Assembly: GCF_900112185.1 (NCBI RefSeq)
Contig: NZ_FOKP01000021.1
Span: 47,358 to 111,357, forward strand
Length of the DNA: 64,000 nt
Direction of reading: 5' to 3'
Source of the DNA: Allobosea sp. CRIB-10
GTDB taxonomy: Bacteria > Pseudomonadota > Alphaproteobacteria > Rhizobiales > Beijerinckiaceae
The position numbers were made by a program, and so were the translations under genes. Below the pieces are notes generated by a model, which searched no databases, had not been told where the DNA came from, and saw only the letters and a list, made by a program, of their open reading frames with translations. Below, one piece after another: positions 1 through 8,515 of this stretch (within the stretch, counting starts at the first letter, position 1; each line of letters begins with the position of its first letter).

Positions 1-1
1 G

Positions 2-334
2 GTCGGCGGCCTGCAGGACGCCATGCGCGTCCAGGCCGGCGTGGTCGGCAACATCGACACCAACCGCGCCGAGATGTCGTCACTGGTCGGCCAGAGCCAG
101 GGCGCGACGGGAGCGCTGCAGGCGACGCAGGCCGGCAACCAGCTTCTCGCCCTGCAAGCGCAGCAGCTTGCCGATCTCACCGCCGTCGTTGCCGCCAATG
201 GTCGGGCGCAAAGCCTATCCGAGGCCGAGCGATCTGCCGCGGCCGAACAGGGTCGCGAGCAGCGCCGACGGTTCCTGACGCCGGGCACCGGCTATCAGCC
301 CGGCAACGCCCGCATGTTCCCGAACGGCAACTGA
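2..334 (+). CDS. trbJ: P-type conjugative transfer protein TrbJ, C-terminal part
   Basis: The reading frame is open from the window edge to a stop just before trbK-alt, so only the last 110 residues are present. The visible part is an alanine- and glutamine-rich helical segment (about residues 30-75 of the fragment) ending in a short basic, proline-containing tail (GTGYQPGNARMFPNGN), as in TrbJ proteins of alphaproteobacterial ICEs. TrbJ is a VirB5-like secreted or periplasmic component of the mating pair formation apparatus. It lies directly upstream of trbK-alt, trbL, trbF, trbG and trbI in the canonical order, which supports the call strongly. The N-terminus and signal peptide are outside the window. 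Confidence 0.85.
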   Translation, partial: VGGLQDAMRVQAGVVGNIDTNRAEMSSLVGQSQGATGALQATQAGNQLLALQAQQLADLTAVVAANGRAQSLSEAERSAAAEQGREQRRRFLTPGTGYQPGNARMFPNGN

Positions 335-344
335 GGGCGCGGCC

Positions 345-734
345 ATGGACGGCAAGATGCTCGCCCGGCTTGGCGCTGTCGTGTTCGTGGCCGTCGCGAT
401 CACCGCGACCGCGATCGAGATGAACCGGAAAGAGGAAGTGCGGGAGGCGTGGCCGTCCGGCCGGACCACCCAAGCGCAGGGCGATCCGTTGCGCGACGAA
501 CTGATCCGCTGCCAGGTGCTCGGCGAAGCGGGGCCGCGCGATCCGGCGTGCCTGCGGGCCTGGGCCGAAAACCGCAAACGCTTCCTCGCGCCCGGCGCGC
601 GACCTGCCGAGCGCTTGCCGGACATCCCGCCAGCGCCGCGAAACACTCTCACACCCCAATCGGGCCACACCGATCAGCCGAGCTTCGAGCCCGCCGCACC
701 GATCGCGCCGCCGCAGCTCGACGAGGCGAGATAA
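345..734 (+). CDS. trbK-alt: Putative entry exclusion protein TrbK-alt
   Basis: A 129-residue protein with one N-terminal hydrophobic segment (about residues 6-24, LARLGAVVFVAVAITATAI) followed by a charged, proline-rich periplasmic tail. Two cysteines (in RCQVLG and ACLRAW, about residues 55 and 68) could form a disulfide bond. Size, topology and position between trbJ and trbL match the TrbK-alt family of alphaproteobacterial conjugative elements, thought to block entry of the same element from a second donor. The role is inferred from family and position. It starts 10 bases after the trbJ stop and ends 4 bases before trbL, so it is cotranscribed. Confidence 0.8.
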   Translation: MDGKMLARLGAVVFVAVAITATAIEMNRKEEVREAWPSGRTTQAQGDPLRDELIRCQVLGEAGPRDPACLRAWAENRKRFLAPGARPAERLPDIPPAPRNTLTPQSGHTDQPSFEPAAPIAPPQLDEAR

Positions 735-738
735 GATC

Positions 739-2088
739 ATGGGCGGTACCGGCGTCATTGACCATTTTCTTGAGGTCTTCACCCGCTACATCGATAGCGG
801 ATTCGGGCTACTCAGCGGCGAAGTCGCCTTCATCGCCACCACCCTGATCGTCATCGACGTGACGCTGGCGGCGCTGTTCTGGAGCTGGGGCGCCGACGAC
901 GACATCATGGCCCGCCTGGTGAAGAAGACGCTGTTCGTCGGCGTGTTCGCCTACATCATCGGCAACTGGAACAACCTCGCCCGGATCATTTTCGAGAGCT
1001 TCGCCGGCCTTGGCCTCAAGGCCAGCGGCACCGGGTTCACCACGGCTGACCTCTTGCGCCCCGGCAAGGTCGCGCAGACAGGCCTCGACGCCGGCCGCCC
1101 GTTGCTCGACTCGATTTCGAGCCTGATGGGCTACTGGTCGTTCTTCGAGAACTTCATCCAGATCGCTTGCATGTTCCTGGCCTGGGCGCTGGTGCTGCTC
1201 GCCTTTTTCATCCTCGCCATCCAGCTCTTCGTCACGCTCATCGAGTTCAAGCTGACAACGCTCGCCGGCTTCGTGCTGATCCCGTTCGGCCTGTTCGGCA
1301 AGTCGGCCTTCATGGCCGAACGCGTGCTTGGCAACGTCATCTCCTCCGGCATCAAGGTGCTGGTGCTGGCCGTCATCATCGGCATCGGCTCGACGCTCTT
1401 CTCAGAATTCACATCCGGTTTCGGCGGCCAGAATCCGACAATCGACGAGGCGATGGCGATCGTGCTCGCCGCGCTGTCGCTGCTCGGCCTCGGCATCTTC
1501 GGCCCTGGGATCGCCAGCGGCATCGTCTCGGGCGGTCCGCAGCTCAGCGCCGGCGCCGCAGTCGGGACCGGCCTTGCCGCCGGCGGAATGGTCGCGCTGG
1601 GTGCTGGCGCGGTCGGAGCCGCCGCGTCCGGCGGTGCTTCACTTGCCGGGGGCGCAGCGGCCGCTGCACGCGGAGGCGCGGCCGTCGCAGGTGGGGCATC
1701 CACTGCCTACAGCATCGGCGCGGCCGGTCAGTCCGGCATGGCCGGAGTCGCGTCGGGCCTCGGGGGCGTCGCCAGCGCTGGTGGCAGCGCCGCGGTCTCA
1801 CCGCTACGGCGCGCCGCATCACGCGCCGCCGAGAGCATGAAGTCGAGTTTCAACGCTGGCAGTCGCGCCGTATCGGAAGCTGCTGGCGGTTCCAGCGGTT
1901 CGACCAGCAACGATACCCTCGGTGACGGTGCCGGTTCATCGCCCGGAGGCGGTCCGCCCGCCTGGGCGCAGCGGATGCGCCGCTCACAGACCATGACCCA
2001 TGCCGCACAGGCCACCGCGCACGCCGTTCGATCCGGCGACGCCCATGGCGGTGGCTCCTCCGTCAATCTTTCCGAAGGCGATCGCTGA
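739..2088 (+). CDS. trbL: P-type conjugative transfer protein TrbL
   Basis: A 449-residue inner-membrane protein, equivalent to VirB6, forming part of the DNA translocation channel in the mating apparatus. Hydrophobic segments fill roughly residues 25-265 (for example ALVLLAFFILAIQLFVTLI and LAGFVLIPFGLFG). They are followed by a long glycine-, alanine- and serine-rich region (about 265-400) and a polar C-terminal tail, the usual TrbL architecture. The low-complexity segment produces long open frames on the opposite strand that are not genes. Its stop overlaps the trbF start by one base (TGATG), indicating translational coupling. Length is normal for the family. Confidence 0.93.
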   Translation: MGGTGVIDHFLEVFTRYIDSGFGLLSGEVAFIATTLIVIDVTLAALFWSWGADDDIMARLVKKTLFVGVFAYIIGNWNNLARIIFESFAGLGLKASGTGFTTADLLRPGKVAQTGLDAGRPLLDSISSLMGYWSFFENFIQIACMFLAWALVLLAFFILAIQLFVTLIEFKLTTLAGFVLIPFGLFGKSAFMAERVLGNVISSGIKVLVLAVIIGIGSTLFSEFTSGFGGQNPTIDEAMAIVLAALSLLGLGIFGPGIASGIVSGGPQLSAGAAVGTGLAAGGMVALGAGAVGAAASGGASLAGGAAAAARGGAAVAGGASTAYSIGAAGQSGMAGVASGLGGVASAGGSAAVSPLRRAASRAAESMKSSFNAGSRAVSEAAGGSSGSTSNDTLGDGAGSSPGGGPPAWAQRMRRSQTMTHAAQATAHAVRSGDAHGGGSSVNLSEGDR

Positions 2089-2771
2089 TGTTCAAACGAC
2101 CCTCCACCCACTACGGCAAGGCCCCCGAACCAGAAACGCCCTACCAGCGAGCCGGTCAGGCATGGGACGAGCGCATCGGCGCTTCGCGCATACAGGCTCG
2201 CAACTGGCGGACCATGGCCTTTGGCTCGCTGATCCTGTCGGCCGGCTTTGCCGGCGCTCTCGTCTGGCAATCGGCACGCGGAACGATCGTGCCGTGGGTG
2301 GTGCAAGTCGATAGTATCGGACAGGCCCAGGCGGTTGCACCGGCCGAGGCCGACTATCGTCCCACCGATCCGCAGATCGCCTTCCACCTGGCGCGCTTCA
2401 TCGAGCAGGTCCGCTCGATTCCTGCCGACGCGATCATCGTGCGACAGAACTGGCTGCGCGCCTACGACTTCACGACCGATCGCGGCGCCATGGCGCTGAA
2501 CGACTATGCGCGCTCGAACGACCCGTTCACGCGCGTTGGTCGCCAGCAGGTCGCCGTTGACGTCTCCAGCGTGATCCGTGCTTCGCCCGACAGCTTCCGC
2601 GTCGCCTGGGTCGAGCGCCGCTACGAGAACGGCCAACTCGCCGAGACCACGCGCTGGACAGCAATCCTGACGATCGTCGTGCAGATCCCCCGCAATGCCG
2701 ACCGGCTCAGGGCCAACCCGCTCGGCATCTACGTCAACGCCATCAACTGGTCACGGGAGCTTGGGCAATGA
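2088..2771 (+). CDS. trbF: Conjugal transfer protein TrbF
   Basis: A 227-residue VirB8-like bitopic protein. A cytosolic N-terminus of about 40 residues precedes one transmembrane segment (about residues 43-62, AFGSLILSAGFAGALVWQSA) and a periplasmic NTF2-like domain containing the family pattern VRSIPADAIIVRQNWLRAYDF. VirB8 proteins dimerise in the periplasm and nucleate assembly of the secretion channel. The gene overlaps trbL by one base and trbG by four bases, so it belongs to the same transcript. The family assignment is secure; nothing unusual is seen. Confidence 0.93.
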   Translation: MFKRPSTHYGKAPEPETPYQRAGQAWDERIGASRIQARNWRTMAFGSLILSAGFAGALVWQSARGTIVPWVVQVDSIGQAQAVAPAEADYRPTDPQIAFHLARFIEQVRSIPADAIIVRQNWLRAYDFTTDRGAMALNDYARSNDPFTRVGRQQVAVDVSSVIRASPDSFRVAWVERRYENGQLAETTRWTAILTIVVQIPRNADRLRANPLGIYVNAINWSRELGQ

Positions 2772-3817
2772 AGCCGTCTTTCCGTAAAGCTGGAAATCCG
2801 GCTTCACACACACTTGTATTCCCGGCTCTCCGTAGAGCCGCATTCCCGGTCGTTCTGCTAGCGGCGACCGCGCTCGCGGGCTGCGCGACCACCAATCCCC
2901 CGCCGGAGATTTCCTACGACAATGCGGCTCCGGCGGTGCAGACCGTCGATCCACCCGCGCCGGTCACCGTGGTCGAGCTGCCCCGGCCGCTGCCGCTGCC
3001 TGGCCAATTGCAGCGTGTGGAGGAGACGCGGCGTGCCCCGGAGCCTTCTAATCCGACCGCTCGCGTCAACCAGGCAAACGAGGCGGCACGAGTCCAGCCG
3101 GTGCGCGACGGCTTCATTAACTCGATGCAGGTCTACCCTTGGACCCAAGGGGCGCTTTATCAAGTTTATACCGCCGTCGGGCAGATCACCGACATAGCGC
3201 TCCAACCCGGGGAGCAGCTTGTCGGCGCAGGCCCGGTGGCCGCCGGCGACACAGTGCGCTGGATCATCGGCGACACCGAGAGCGGATCGGGGGCAACGCG
3301 CCAGATCCACATCCTAGTAAAGCCCACCCGCGCCGACCTGATGACCAACCTCGTCATCAACACCAACATGCGCACCTATCACATGGAACTGCGCTCGACA
3401 GAGCGCACCTATATGGCGTCGGTCTCATGGCAGTATCCGCAAGACCAGCTCATTGCGCTGCGCCGTCAGAACGCCGAGGCGCAAGCGGCCCAGCCGGTGG
3501 CGAGCGGCGTCGATCTCGCGAACGTCAACTTCCGCTATGCGATCGAGGGCGACCGTGCGCCGTGGCGGCCACTGCGCGCCTTCGACGACGGACGCCAGGT
3601 CTTTATCGAGTTTCCGCGCGGCATCGGACAGGGCGAGATGCCGCCACTCTTCGTCGTCGGCCCCGAGGGCAACACCTCCGAGCTAGTGAACTATCGCGTT
3701 CGCGGCCACCACATGATCGTTGATCGTCTGTTCGCGGCTGCCGAACTTCGCTTCGGCTCCGGCCGCGAGCAGAAGCGCGTCAGGATCGTCCGCACAGACG
3801 GGAGGCCGACCTCGTGA
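2768..3817 (+). CDS. trbG: P-type conjugative transfer protein TrbG
   Basis: A 349-residue VirB9-like outer-membrane-associated protein. The N-terminus carries a long lipoprotein-type signal: a basic segment, a hydrophobic stretch (FPVVLLAATALAG) and a cysteine at about residue 39 (LAGC), so it is probably lipidated. The conserved core follows, including the WTQGALYQVYTAVGQITDI segment and the C-terminal YRVRGHHMIVDRLF strand typical of TrbG/VirB9. It pairs with TrbI (VirB10) and a lipoprotein to form the outer-membrane core ring. It starts within the trbF stop and overlaps trbI by four bases. Confidence 0.93.
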   Translation: MKPSFRKAGNPASHTLVFPALRRAAFPVVLLAATALAGCATTNPPPEISYDNAAPAVQTVDPPAPVTVVELPRPLPLPGQLQRVEETRRAPEPSNPTARVNQANEAARVQPVRDGFINSMQVYPWTQGALYQVYTAVGQITDIALQPGEQLVGAGPVAAGDTVRWIIGDTESGSGATRQIHILVKPTRADLMTNLVINTNMRTYHMELRSTERTYMASVSWQYPQDQLIALRRQNAEAQAAQPVASGVDLANVNFRYAIEGDRAPWRPLRAFDDGRQVFIEFPRGIGQGEMPPLFVVGPEGNTSELVNYRVRGHHMIVDRLFAAAELRFGSGREQKRVRIVRTDGRPTS

Positions 3818-5034
3818 GAGAGAACCTGCCCCGGAATGAGGAAGTGCCGGACGACGATGCGCAGCCCCTGACCGGCGAGCCGGTCGGGCCTGCGCCGATG
3901 CGGTTGCGGGCCGAACCGCCCCGCGTCACCCGGTTATCGCGGAAGGTTCTCGCCGGCCTCGGTCTTGTCGCCAGCGTCGGGCTCGGAGGTGCGCTGATCT
4001 ACGCGCTTCAGACCCGTGACGCCGGTCGGCCGAACGACGAACTCTATTCGACCGAGAACCGCTCGACCGCTGACGGACTGGCCGGCCTGCCGCGAGATTA
4101 CAGTGGCGTGCCGCAGCTCGGTCCACCTCTTCCCGGTGACCTCGGCCGGCCGATCCTCAGTACCCAGGATCGCGGACAGCCGGTGCCCACACCCGGGACG
4201 GCCACCCCCAATCCCGGCATCAGCCCGGAAGAGCAGCGTCGCCTTCAGGAAATCGAGACCGCGCGCACCAGCCGTCTCTTCTCCGGATCGGAAAGCCGGG
4301 GCGCGCCCGCTGCTGCGGGAACTGCCCCAGCACCCTCGCCGGCGCCAGATTTGGCGAGCATTGGCCTCGCTCCGCCGCCCGCCACGCCCTCGGCGCAGGA
4401 CCGGCAGAACGCGTTTCTGAACGCAGCGGCCGATCGCAGGACGGTTGCGCCCGATCGCGTCGCTGCGCCAGTATCGCCGAACGTCCTTCAGGCGGGAGCA
4501 GTGATATCCGCGGCGCTGATCACCGGCATCAGGTCCGACCTGCCGGGCCAGATCACCGCGCAGGTCACCGAAAACATCTACGACAGCCCAACCGGCCGTA
4601 TTTTGCTCGTGCCTCAGGGCACCCGCGTCATCGGTCAATATGACAACAACGTGCAGTTCGGGCAAAGCCGGGTGTTGCTCGTCTGGAACCGGCTGATCTT
4701 TCCGAGCGGCCGCTCGATCGTGCTCGAGCGCCAGCCTGGTGCTGACGCTGAAGGGTTCGCCGGGCTTCAGGATGGCGTCGATTATCATTGGTGGGATCTG
4801 GCCAAGGCTGCAGGATTGTCGACGCTGCTGAGCGTCGGCGCCGAACTCGCGGTCGACAACGACGATCGGCTCGTTCAGGCGATCCGGAACGGTGGGCAGG
4901 ACACCATCAATGACGCGGGGCAGGAGATTGTGAGGCGCCAGCTCAACGTCGCGCCCACGATCACTATTCGGCCCGGATTTCCCGTGCGCGTTATCGTGGC
5001 GCGAGATCTGGTGCTGGAGCCATATGGAGGGTGA
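3814..5034 (+). CDS. trbI: Conjugal transfer protein TrbI
   Basis: A 406-residue VirB10-like protein that spans the envelope and gates the secretion channel. It has a cytosolic N-terminus of about 45 residues, one transmembrane helix (about 47-66, VLAGLGLVASVGLGGALIYA), a proline-rich periplasmic linker (about 70-205) and the TrbI/VirB10 beta-barrel domain (about 215-400). The domain includes the characteristic LVPQGTRVIGQYDNNVQFGQ and LIFPSGRSIVLE strands and ends VRVIVARDLVLEPYGG. It overlaps trbG by four bases. The opposite-strand open frames in this gene are artefacts of its GC-rich codons. Confidence 0.94.
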   Translation: MRENLPRNEEVPDDDAQPLTGEPVGPAPMRLRAEPPRVTRLSRKVLAGLGLVASVGLGGALIYALQTRDAGRPNDELYSTENRSTADGLAGLPRDYSGVPQLGPPLPGDLGRPILSTQDRGQPVPTPGTATPNPGISPEEQRRLQEIETARTSRLFSGSESRGAPAAAGTAPAPSPAPDLASIGLAPPPATPSAQDRQNAFLNAAADRRTVAPDRVAAPVSPNVLQAGAVISAALITGIRSDLPGQITAQVTENIYDSPTGRILLVPQGTRVIGQYDNNVQFGQSRVLLVWNRLIFPSGRSIVLERQPGADAEGFAGLQDGVDYHWWDLAKAAGLSTLLSVGAELAVDNDDRLVQAIRNGGQDTINDAGQEIVRRQLNVAPTITIRPGFPVRVIVARDLVLEPYGG

Positions 5035-5036
5035 TG

Positions 5037-5273
5037 ATGTCGAAGCTTAAGCTAGGCCCCATCGCGGACGAAAAGCCGGTTAAGATACAGGTCGAGCTAC
5101 CCGCAGCTGTCCACCAGGATCTTGTTGACTACGCCCACCTATTGGGCCGAGAGCAAGGTCAGTCCGCTGTTGACCCAGCTCGGTTAATTGTCCCGATGTT
5201 ACAGCGGTTCATCGCGACAGACCGTGGGTTCGCCAAAGCTAGGCGAGCGTTGACGCCGGGGAGCACCGATTAG
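5037..5273 (+). CDS. DUF2274 protein, last gene of the trb operon
   Basis: A 78-residue protein that begins MSKLKLGPIADEKPVKIQVE, the hallmark of DUF2274, a family found immediately after trbI in many alphaproteobacterial and pseudomonad ICEs. The N-terminal half resembles a ribbon-helix-helix-like fold, so a DNA-binding role is plausible but unproven. GTG and ATG codons lie at 5031 and 5034, but the ATG at 5037 is chosen because the strong ribosome binding site GGAGG at 5026-5030 sits 6 bases before it. The last 75 bases overlap the convergent LysR gene. Confidence 0.85.
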   Translation: MSKLKLGPIADEKPVKIQVELPAAVHQDLVDYAHLLGREQGQSAVDPARLIVPMLQRFIATDRGFAKARRALTPGSTD

Positions 5274-6152
5274 TCCGTGGTCCCCGCTGAAACACTTCAG
5301 CAGCAGCGGCAGACTCGGATTGTCGTTGTCTCTGGAAGAAATTATAGCCGCCGTCGGCGCCCGCGCCGACGGGAGCGGAATCAACGCGATATCCGGCCGG
5401 TAGATCTCGCCGGTTATGGTCAAGCCGAAGCCCTGTTCCACCATCGTCAGCAGGGTTTCTCGGCTGACTTGTTGGATCGAGAGTTGAACCGCTCCGTCTC
5501 CGGCGCCCACCATGCGCCGGAGTATGCCAGCGAGCTCACGCCCAGCGCCATCCGAGCGAACGAGGAAGACTTCGTCACAAATGTCCTCCCACGAAAGGTG
5601 TGGTCGTGCTGCCAACTCGTGAAGCGGGGACAATGCCACGAACAGATCTGGTTCGCAGAGACGTCGAACTTGGAACAGAGGGCTTCTGCTCGTACTCAGG
5701 CTGATTGCTGCGTCCAGTAACCCGCACTTGACCCCCAAAGAGTTTTCTTCTGAAGTGCCTTCCTCAAGCTTTACCTCGATCGTCGGATGTCGATTTCTGA
5801 ATGCCGCGAGAATGTCGACGATCGGGCATCCCGGAAACGCTTCGAGCATCCCAAACCTCACAAGCCCGGTTTTGAGTTTTCGCGCGGAGCGGATCTCCGT
5901 TGCGGCGTTACGAAGGTAGCGCGCTCCCACCACCGCTTGTTGAAGGAAGCGTTCACCTTCTGGAGTCAGCCCTGCCCCAGATCGAGTACGCTCGAAGAGA
6001 GAAAAACCAAGCTGGCGTTCAAACAGCTGTACACGTCGGCTGACGGTGGATTGCGATATCGATAGGCGTTCCGCCGCTCGGCGGAAGCTGCCAGCCTCGG
6101 CGACCTGAACGGCGTATTTCAGGTATCGGAGATCAAGAGTCAGATCGGGCAT
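5199..6152 (-). CDS. LysR-family transcriptional regulator next to the trb operon
   Basis: A 317-residue LysR regulator. The N-terminal winged helix-turn-helix (about residues 8-66, LKYAVQVAEAGSFRRAAERL then SISQSTVSRRVQLFERQLG) is complete, and the C-terminal effector domain runs to about residue 290. It is convergent with DUF2274, and the coding regions overlap by 75 bases, which is unusual and means the two transcripts are antisense to each other at their ends. A LysR gene at this place is common in related ICEs and may control transfer. The promoter region is shared with the divergent MarR gene at 6410. Confidence 0.85.
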   Translation of the reverse strand: MPDLTLDLRYLKYAVQVAEAGSFRRAAERLSISQSTVSRRVQLFERQLGFSLFERTRSGAGLTPEGERFLQQAVVGARYLRNAATEIRSARKLKTGLVRFGMLEAFPGCPIVDILAAFRNRHPTIEVKLEEGTSEENSLGVKCGLLDAAISLSTSRSPLFQVRRLCEPDLFVALSPLHELAARPHLSWEDICDEVFLVRSDGAGRELAGILRRMVGAGDGAVQLSIQQVSRETLLTMVEQGFGLTITGEIYRPDIALIPLPSARAPTAAIISSRDNDNPSLPLLLKCFSGDHGLIGAPRRQRSPSFGEPTVCRDEPL

Positions 6153-6340
6153 GAGACCTGTCCGATCATGATGGCGATCTCATTGGTGAACCGCCTGCCC
6201 TCGGTGCGAGGCCACCCATGCACGTGCACTTTCATCGAGCCCACCCCCGCTAGCGCCTGGGCAAAGAGCACGTCCGTAGATCTCAGATGTGGAATCCGAG
6301 CTGAGCCCCTCAATGAGCACGACAATGTCCTAATCTGCCA

Positions 6341-6399
6341 TATATGCATGCGGCAGTCATACATTTTCACACACTTGAAGTCTATGCGCGAAGCATATA
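6341..6399 (+). promoter_or_regulatory. Palindromic operator candidates in front of the first MarR gene
   Basis: The inverted repeat TATGCGCGAAGCATATA (6383-6399) has arms TATGC and GCATA separated by five bases and ends 10 bases before the ATG at 6410. A related half-site, TATATGCATGC, starts at 6341. The same arms occur in front of the second MarR gene (14119) and twice in the 16.2 kb divergent promoter, so this is probably a MarR autoregulatory site. That function is inferred from repetition and position. Confidence 0.55.
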
Positions 6400-6409
6400 T
6401 TATTGCGCT

Positions 6410-6940
6410 ATGGAGCCAGAAGTCGCCAAGTACCATTTAGGTGCATTCGCGTTGGCGGTGGCTGACTGCGTCGCCAGCGTCTCAGCCTCGTTTTCACCAA
6501 GCGGTCCGGCGACCGCTGTGATGGTGTTTCTGAGCTTGGAGCCCGGACTGCCGATCAGCGTTTTGGCAAGCCGGATCAGGCTTTCTCACGCCGGAACGGT
6601 GCGAGTAATCGATAGGCTCGAGCACGAACAGTTGGTGGAACGACGAAGACATATCGCCGACAGGCGGGCGCGATTCATTCACCTTACCAATTCGGGGAAG
6701 AAGATAACGGGAGCCCTGCTTAAGGCACGGGAGAAGGTGATCTCCGAATGTGTTTCGCCCCTGTCACCCAATGACCTCGACATTCTAGGCGTGCTGTCGG
6801 AACGGCTGCTTGTGGCAAACGGCTTCGACAAGAATGGCTCGATCAGTCTTTGCCATCTGTGTGGCTACAGCAGGATCGCGCCTTGTAGTAAAGCGAAGCC
6901 GGGGCGCTCACGACGCCGGAACGTCGCACCAAACGGCTGA
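6410..6940 (+). CDS. MarR-family regulator with C-terminal cysteine motif (first copy)
   Basis: A 176-residue winged-helix regulator. The DNA-binding core is visible as LPISVLASRIRLSHAGTVRV (about 48-67) and a wing with RRRHIADRRARFIHLT (about 78-93). MarR proteins are dimeric repressors released by phenolics or by cysteine oxidation. The C-terminus carries CHLCGYSRIAPC (Cys148, Cys151, Cys159), an arrangement suited to metal or redox sensing; that role is inferred. The ATG at 6410 is chosen over upstream in-frame codons because the family-conserved sequence begins there and the palindrome lies just before it. It is a paralogue of the 14147 gene and probably forms an operon with the YeeE-like gene 26 bases downstream. 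Confidence 0.85.
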   Translation: MEPEVAKYHLGAFALAVADCVASVSASFSPSGPATAVMVFLSLEPGLPISVLASRIRLSHAGTVRVIDRLEHEQLVERRRHIADRRARFIHLTNSGKKITGALLKAREKVISECVSPLSPNDLDILGVLSERLLVANGFDKNGSISLCHLCGYSRIAPCSKAKPGRSRRRNVAPNG

Positions 6941-6966
6941 CGATATGATTAGGCAGGCTTGTTATA

Positions 6967-7926
6967 ATGGGATCGTTTGCACTCGAACTTCTTCTATGCG
7001 TACTTGCCTTCGGGTTCGGATATGCCGTGAACCAAGGTGGAGCCTGTTTAGTGGTGGCCGCCCATGAGTTACATAAGCGACAGCCGCCGAGAATGTTCGT
7101 CGGATTTCTCGCAGCGTCGGCAGCGGCAGGCCTGGTTGCGGTCCCAATAGTCTGGACGGGAATACTGGACGCAATACTCGTACCCTCGACCAGCATCAAT
7201 TTCCTCCTGCTGATCGGCGCTATCACCTTCGGCTTCGGCGCACTCATTAATGGGACATGCCTGCTCGGATCGCTGGCGCGGCTTGGGAATGGGGAGATAC
7301 GACTTCTAGCTTTACCATTGGGATTGGCGATTGGTATCCTGGCTGCCGACCATGGCAGGTTCGGCTACGATGCAACATGGCCAAGCTTGATCTCAAGACC
7401 AAGCGTAACAGGCCTTGTTACTCTCCTAGCCCTCCTTGCTGTGCTCGTGCTTGCACTCGTTTTCGTTTCCATGAAGAGCGTTCTGCGAACAAGGCAGGGT
7501 TGGTCGTTCGGCGCTTCGATGATTGGACTCGGTATCACTGGTGGACTTCTATATGCGCTCTCGCCAGCCTGGACCTTCGTAGACCTGATTCAACGCGGCC
7601 TTCCTCTCAGAATGACGCCGGCCGGCGAGGTCGCGCTCACTGCGGTGATCTCTTCGATCGCAGGCGCCCTTACCGCATCTTTTCGCCAGGGAAATCTGCG
7701 TCTCCAATTGCCAACAGCCAATGGCATTCTGCAATCTTTCGTCGGCGGCACATTGATGGGTATCGGCATCGCGCTCATACCCGGCGGGAATGATGGGTTG
7801 ATCCTCGCGGCGGTTCCGACTCTTTCACCTGGCGGGATAGTCGCCTACCTTCTGATGACGATAACAATCGTCTTCGGATTTGCAGCGCGTGGTAAGTTGG
7901 TAAGACCCCGCCTTTCAAGACCATGA
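6967..7926 (+). CDS. YeeE/YedE-like permease (sulfur transport family)
   Basis: A 319-residue, highly hydrophobic protein with about nine predicted membrane segments. It shows an internally repeated pattern, GYAVNQGGACLV near the N-terminus, ALINGTCLLGSLARLGNGEI in the middle and MGIGIALIPGGNDGL near the C-terminus, that corresponds to the conserved loops of YeeE/YedE proteins, whose characterised members carry thiosulfate. In typical members the last loop reads GGCN, but here it is GGND, so one substrate-relay cysteine appears to be missing while Cys28 and the central Cys remain. The substrate is therefore uncertain. Placement behind a cysteine-rich MarR regulator suggests a sulfur or redox role. 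Confidence 0.75.
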   Translation: MGSFALELLLCVLAFGFGYAVNQGGACLVVAAHELHKRQPPRMFVGFLAASAAAGLVAVPIVWTGILDAILVPSTSINFLLLIGAITFGFGALINGTCLLGSLARLGNGEIRLLALPLGLAIGILAADHGRFGYDATWPSLISRPSVTGLVTLLALLAVLVLALVFVSMKSVLRTRQGWSFGASMIGLGITGGLLYALSPAWTFVDLIQRGLPLRMTPAGEVALTAVISSIAGALTASFRQGNLRLQLPTANGILQSFVGGTLMGIGIALIPGGNDGLILAAVPTLSPGGIVAYLLMTITIVFGFAARGKLVRPRLSRP

Positions 7927-8515
7927 TAAGGGCAACAAAGGAGTTGCCCTGCCGACATGAGCATATATCCTGACCGGGAATATCGGCTGACTAGCTCGTA
8001 AGCCTTGCAGGCCCTTGGACCATTCTGACCACTTCAAAGGCGGCCGGCCCGATGGGGCTCGCGCTCCGGGTGGACCTACGGCTCGTGGGCAAACGTCTGT
8101 CTGTACGGATGCTAGTTTGCCTCCGAGTCAGACATCGTCGGTGCCAACTGGGCCACCTTCGCCTTCCATACGGTTGATCTCGCGGGTAGCTCATTGATCT
8201 GCGCGGCTGCATTCGACTGGTGATTGAGTCTAGTAGCTCGACCAATCGAAAGATCTCGCTCGATGTCCAACCTCGACGCTGAAAAAGCGATCGCTGCGAT
8301 AGGGCTGTTGAAGAAGTTTGCGATGGCATGCCTGTCGGGTTGGGGACCGCAAGCCTATAGCCGCCAGGTATCAACTGTTCTGCGGTCTTGACGAGCGGGC
8401 CCCGTTTTTTTTCGGCGCGCTCGATCAGTCGAGATCCACCGAAACCCTTTTAGAACCGCGCTTTTCTCCGTAAGCGCTGTCGCGGGGCCACCCGGCCGAG
8501 TTTAGGTGCCCCGGG
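7927..8515. other. Non-coding stretch of about 590 bases
   Basis: No frame on either strand here has convincing coding character. It separates the YeeE-like gene from the 3' end of the oppositely oriented chemotaxis cluster. The only notable signal is a run of eight T after GGGCCCCG at about 8401-8414, which could take part in termination, but I see no strong hairpin. It may contain decayed mobile-element sequence. Confidence 0.4.

Noticed and set aside
1131..2636. Long minus-strand open frames opposite trbL and trbF
   Set aside because: They are reverse readings of alanine/glycine-rich coding sequence and break the tightly overlapping trb operon.
7927..8515. Possible decayed transposase in the gap after the YeeE-like gene
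   Set aside because: A few suggestive words in the sequence but no frame with a recognisable transposase motif.
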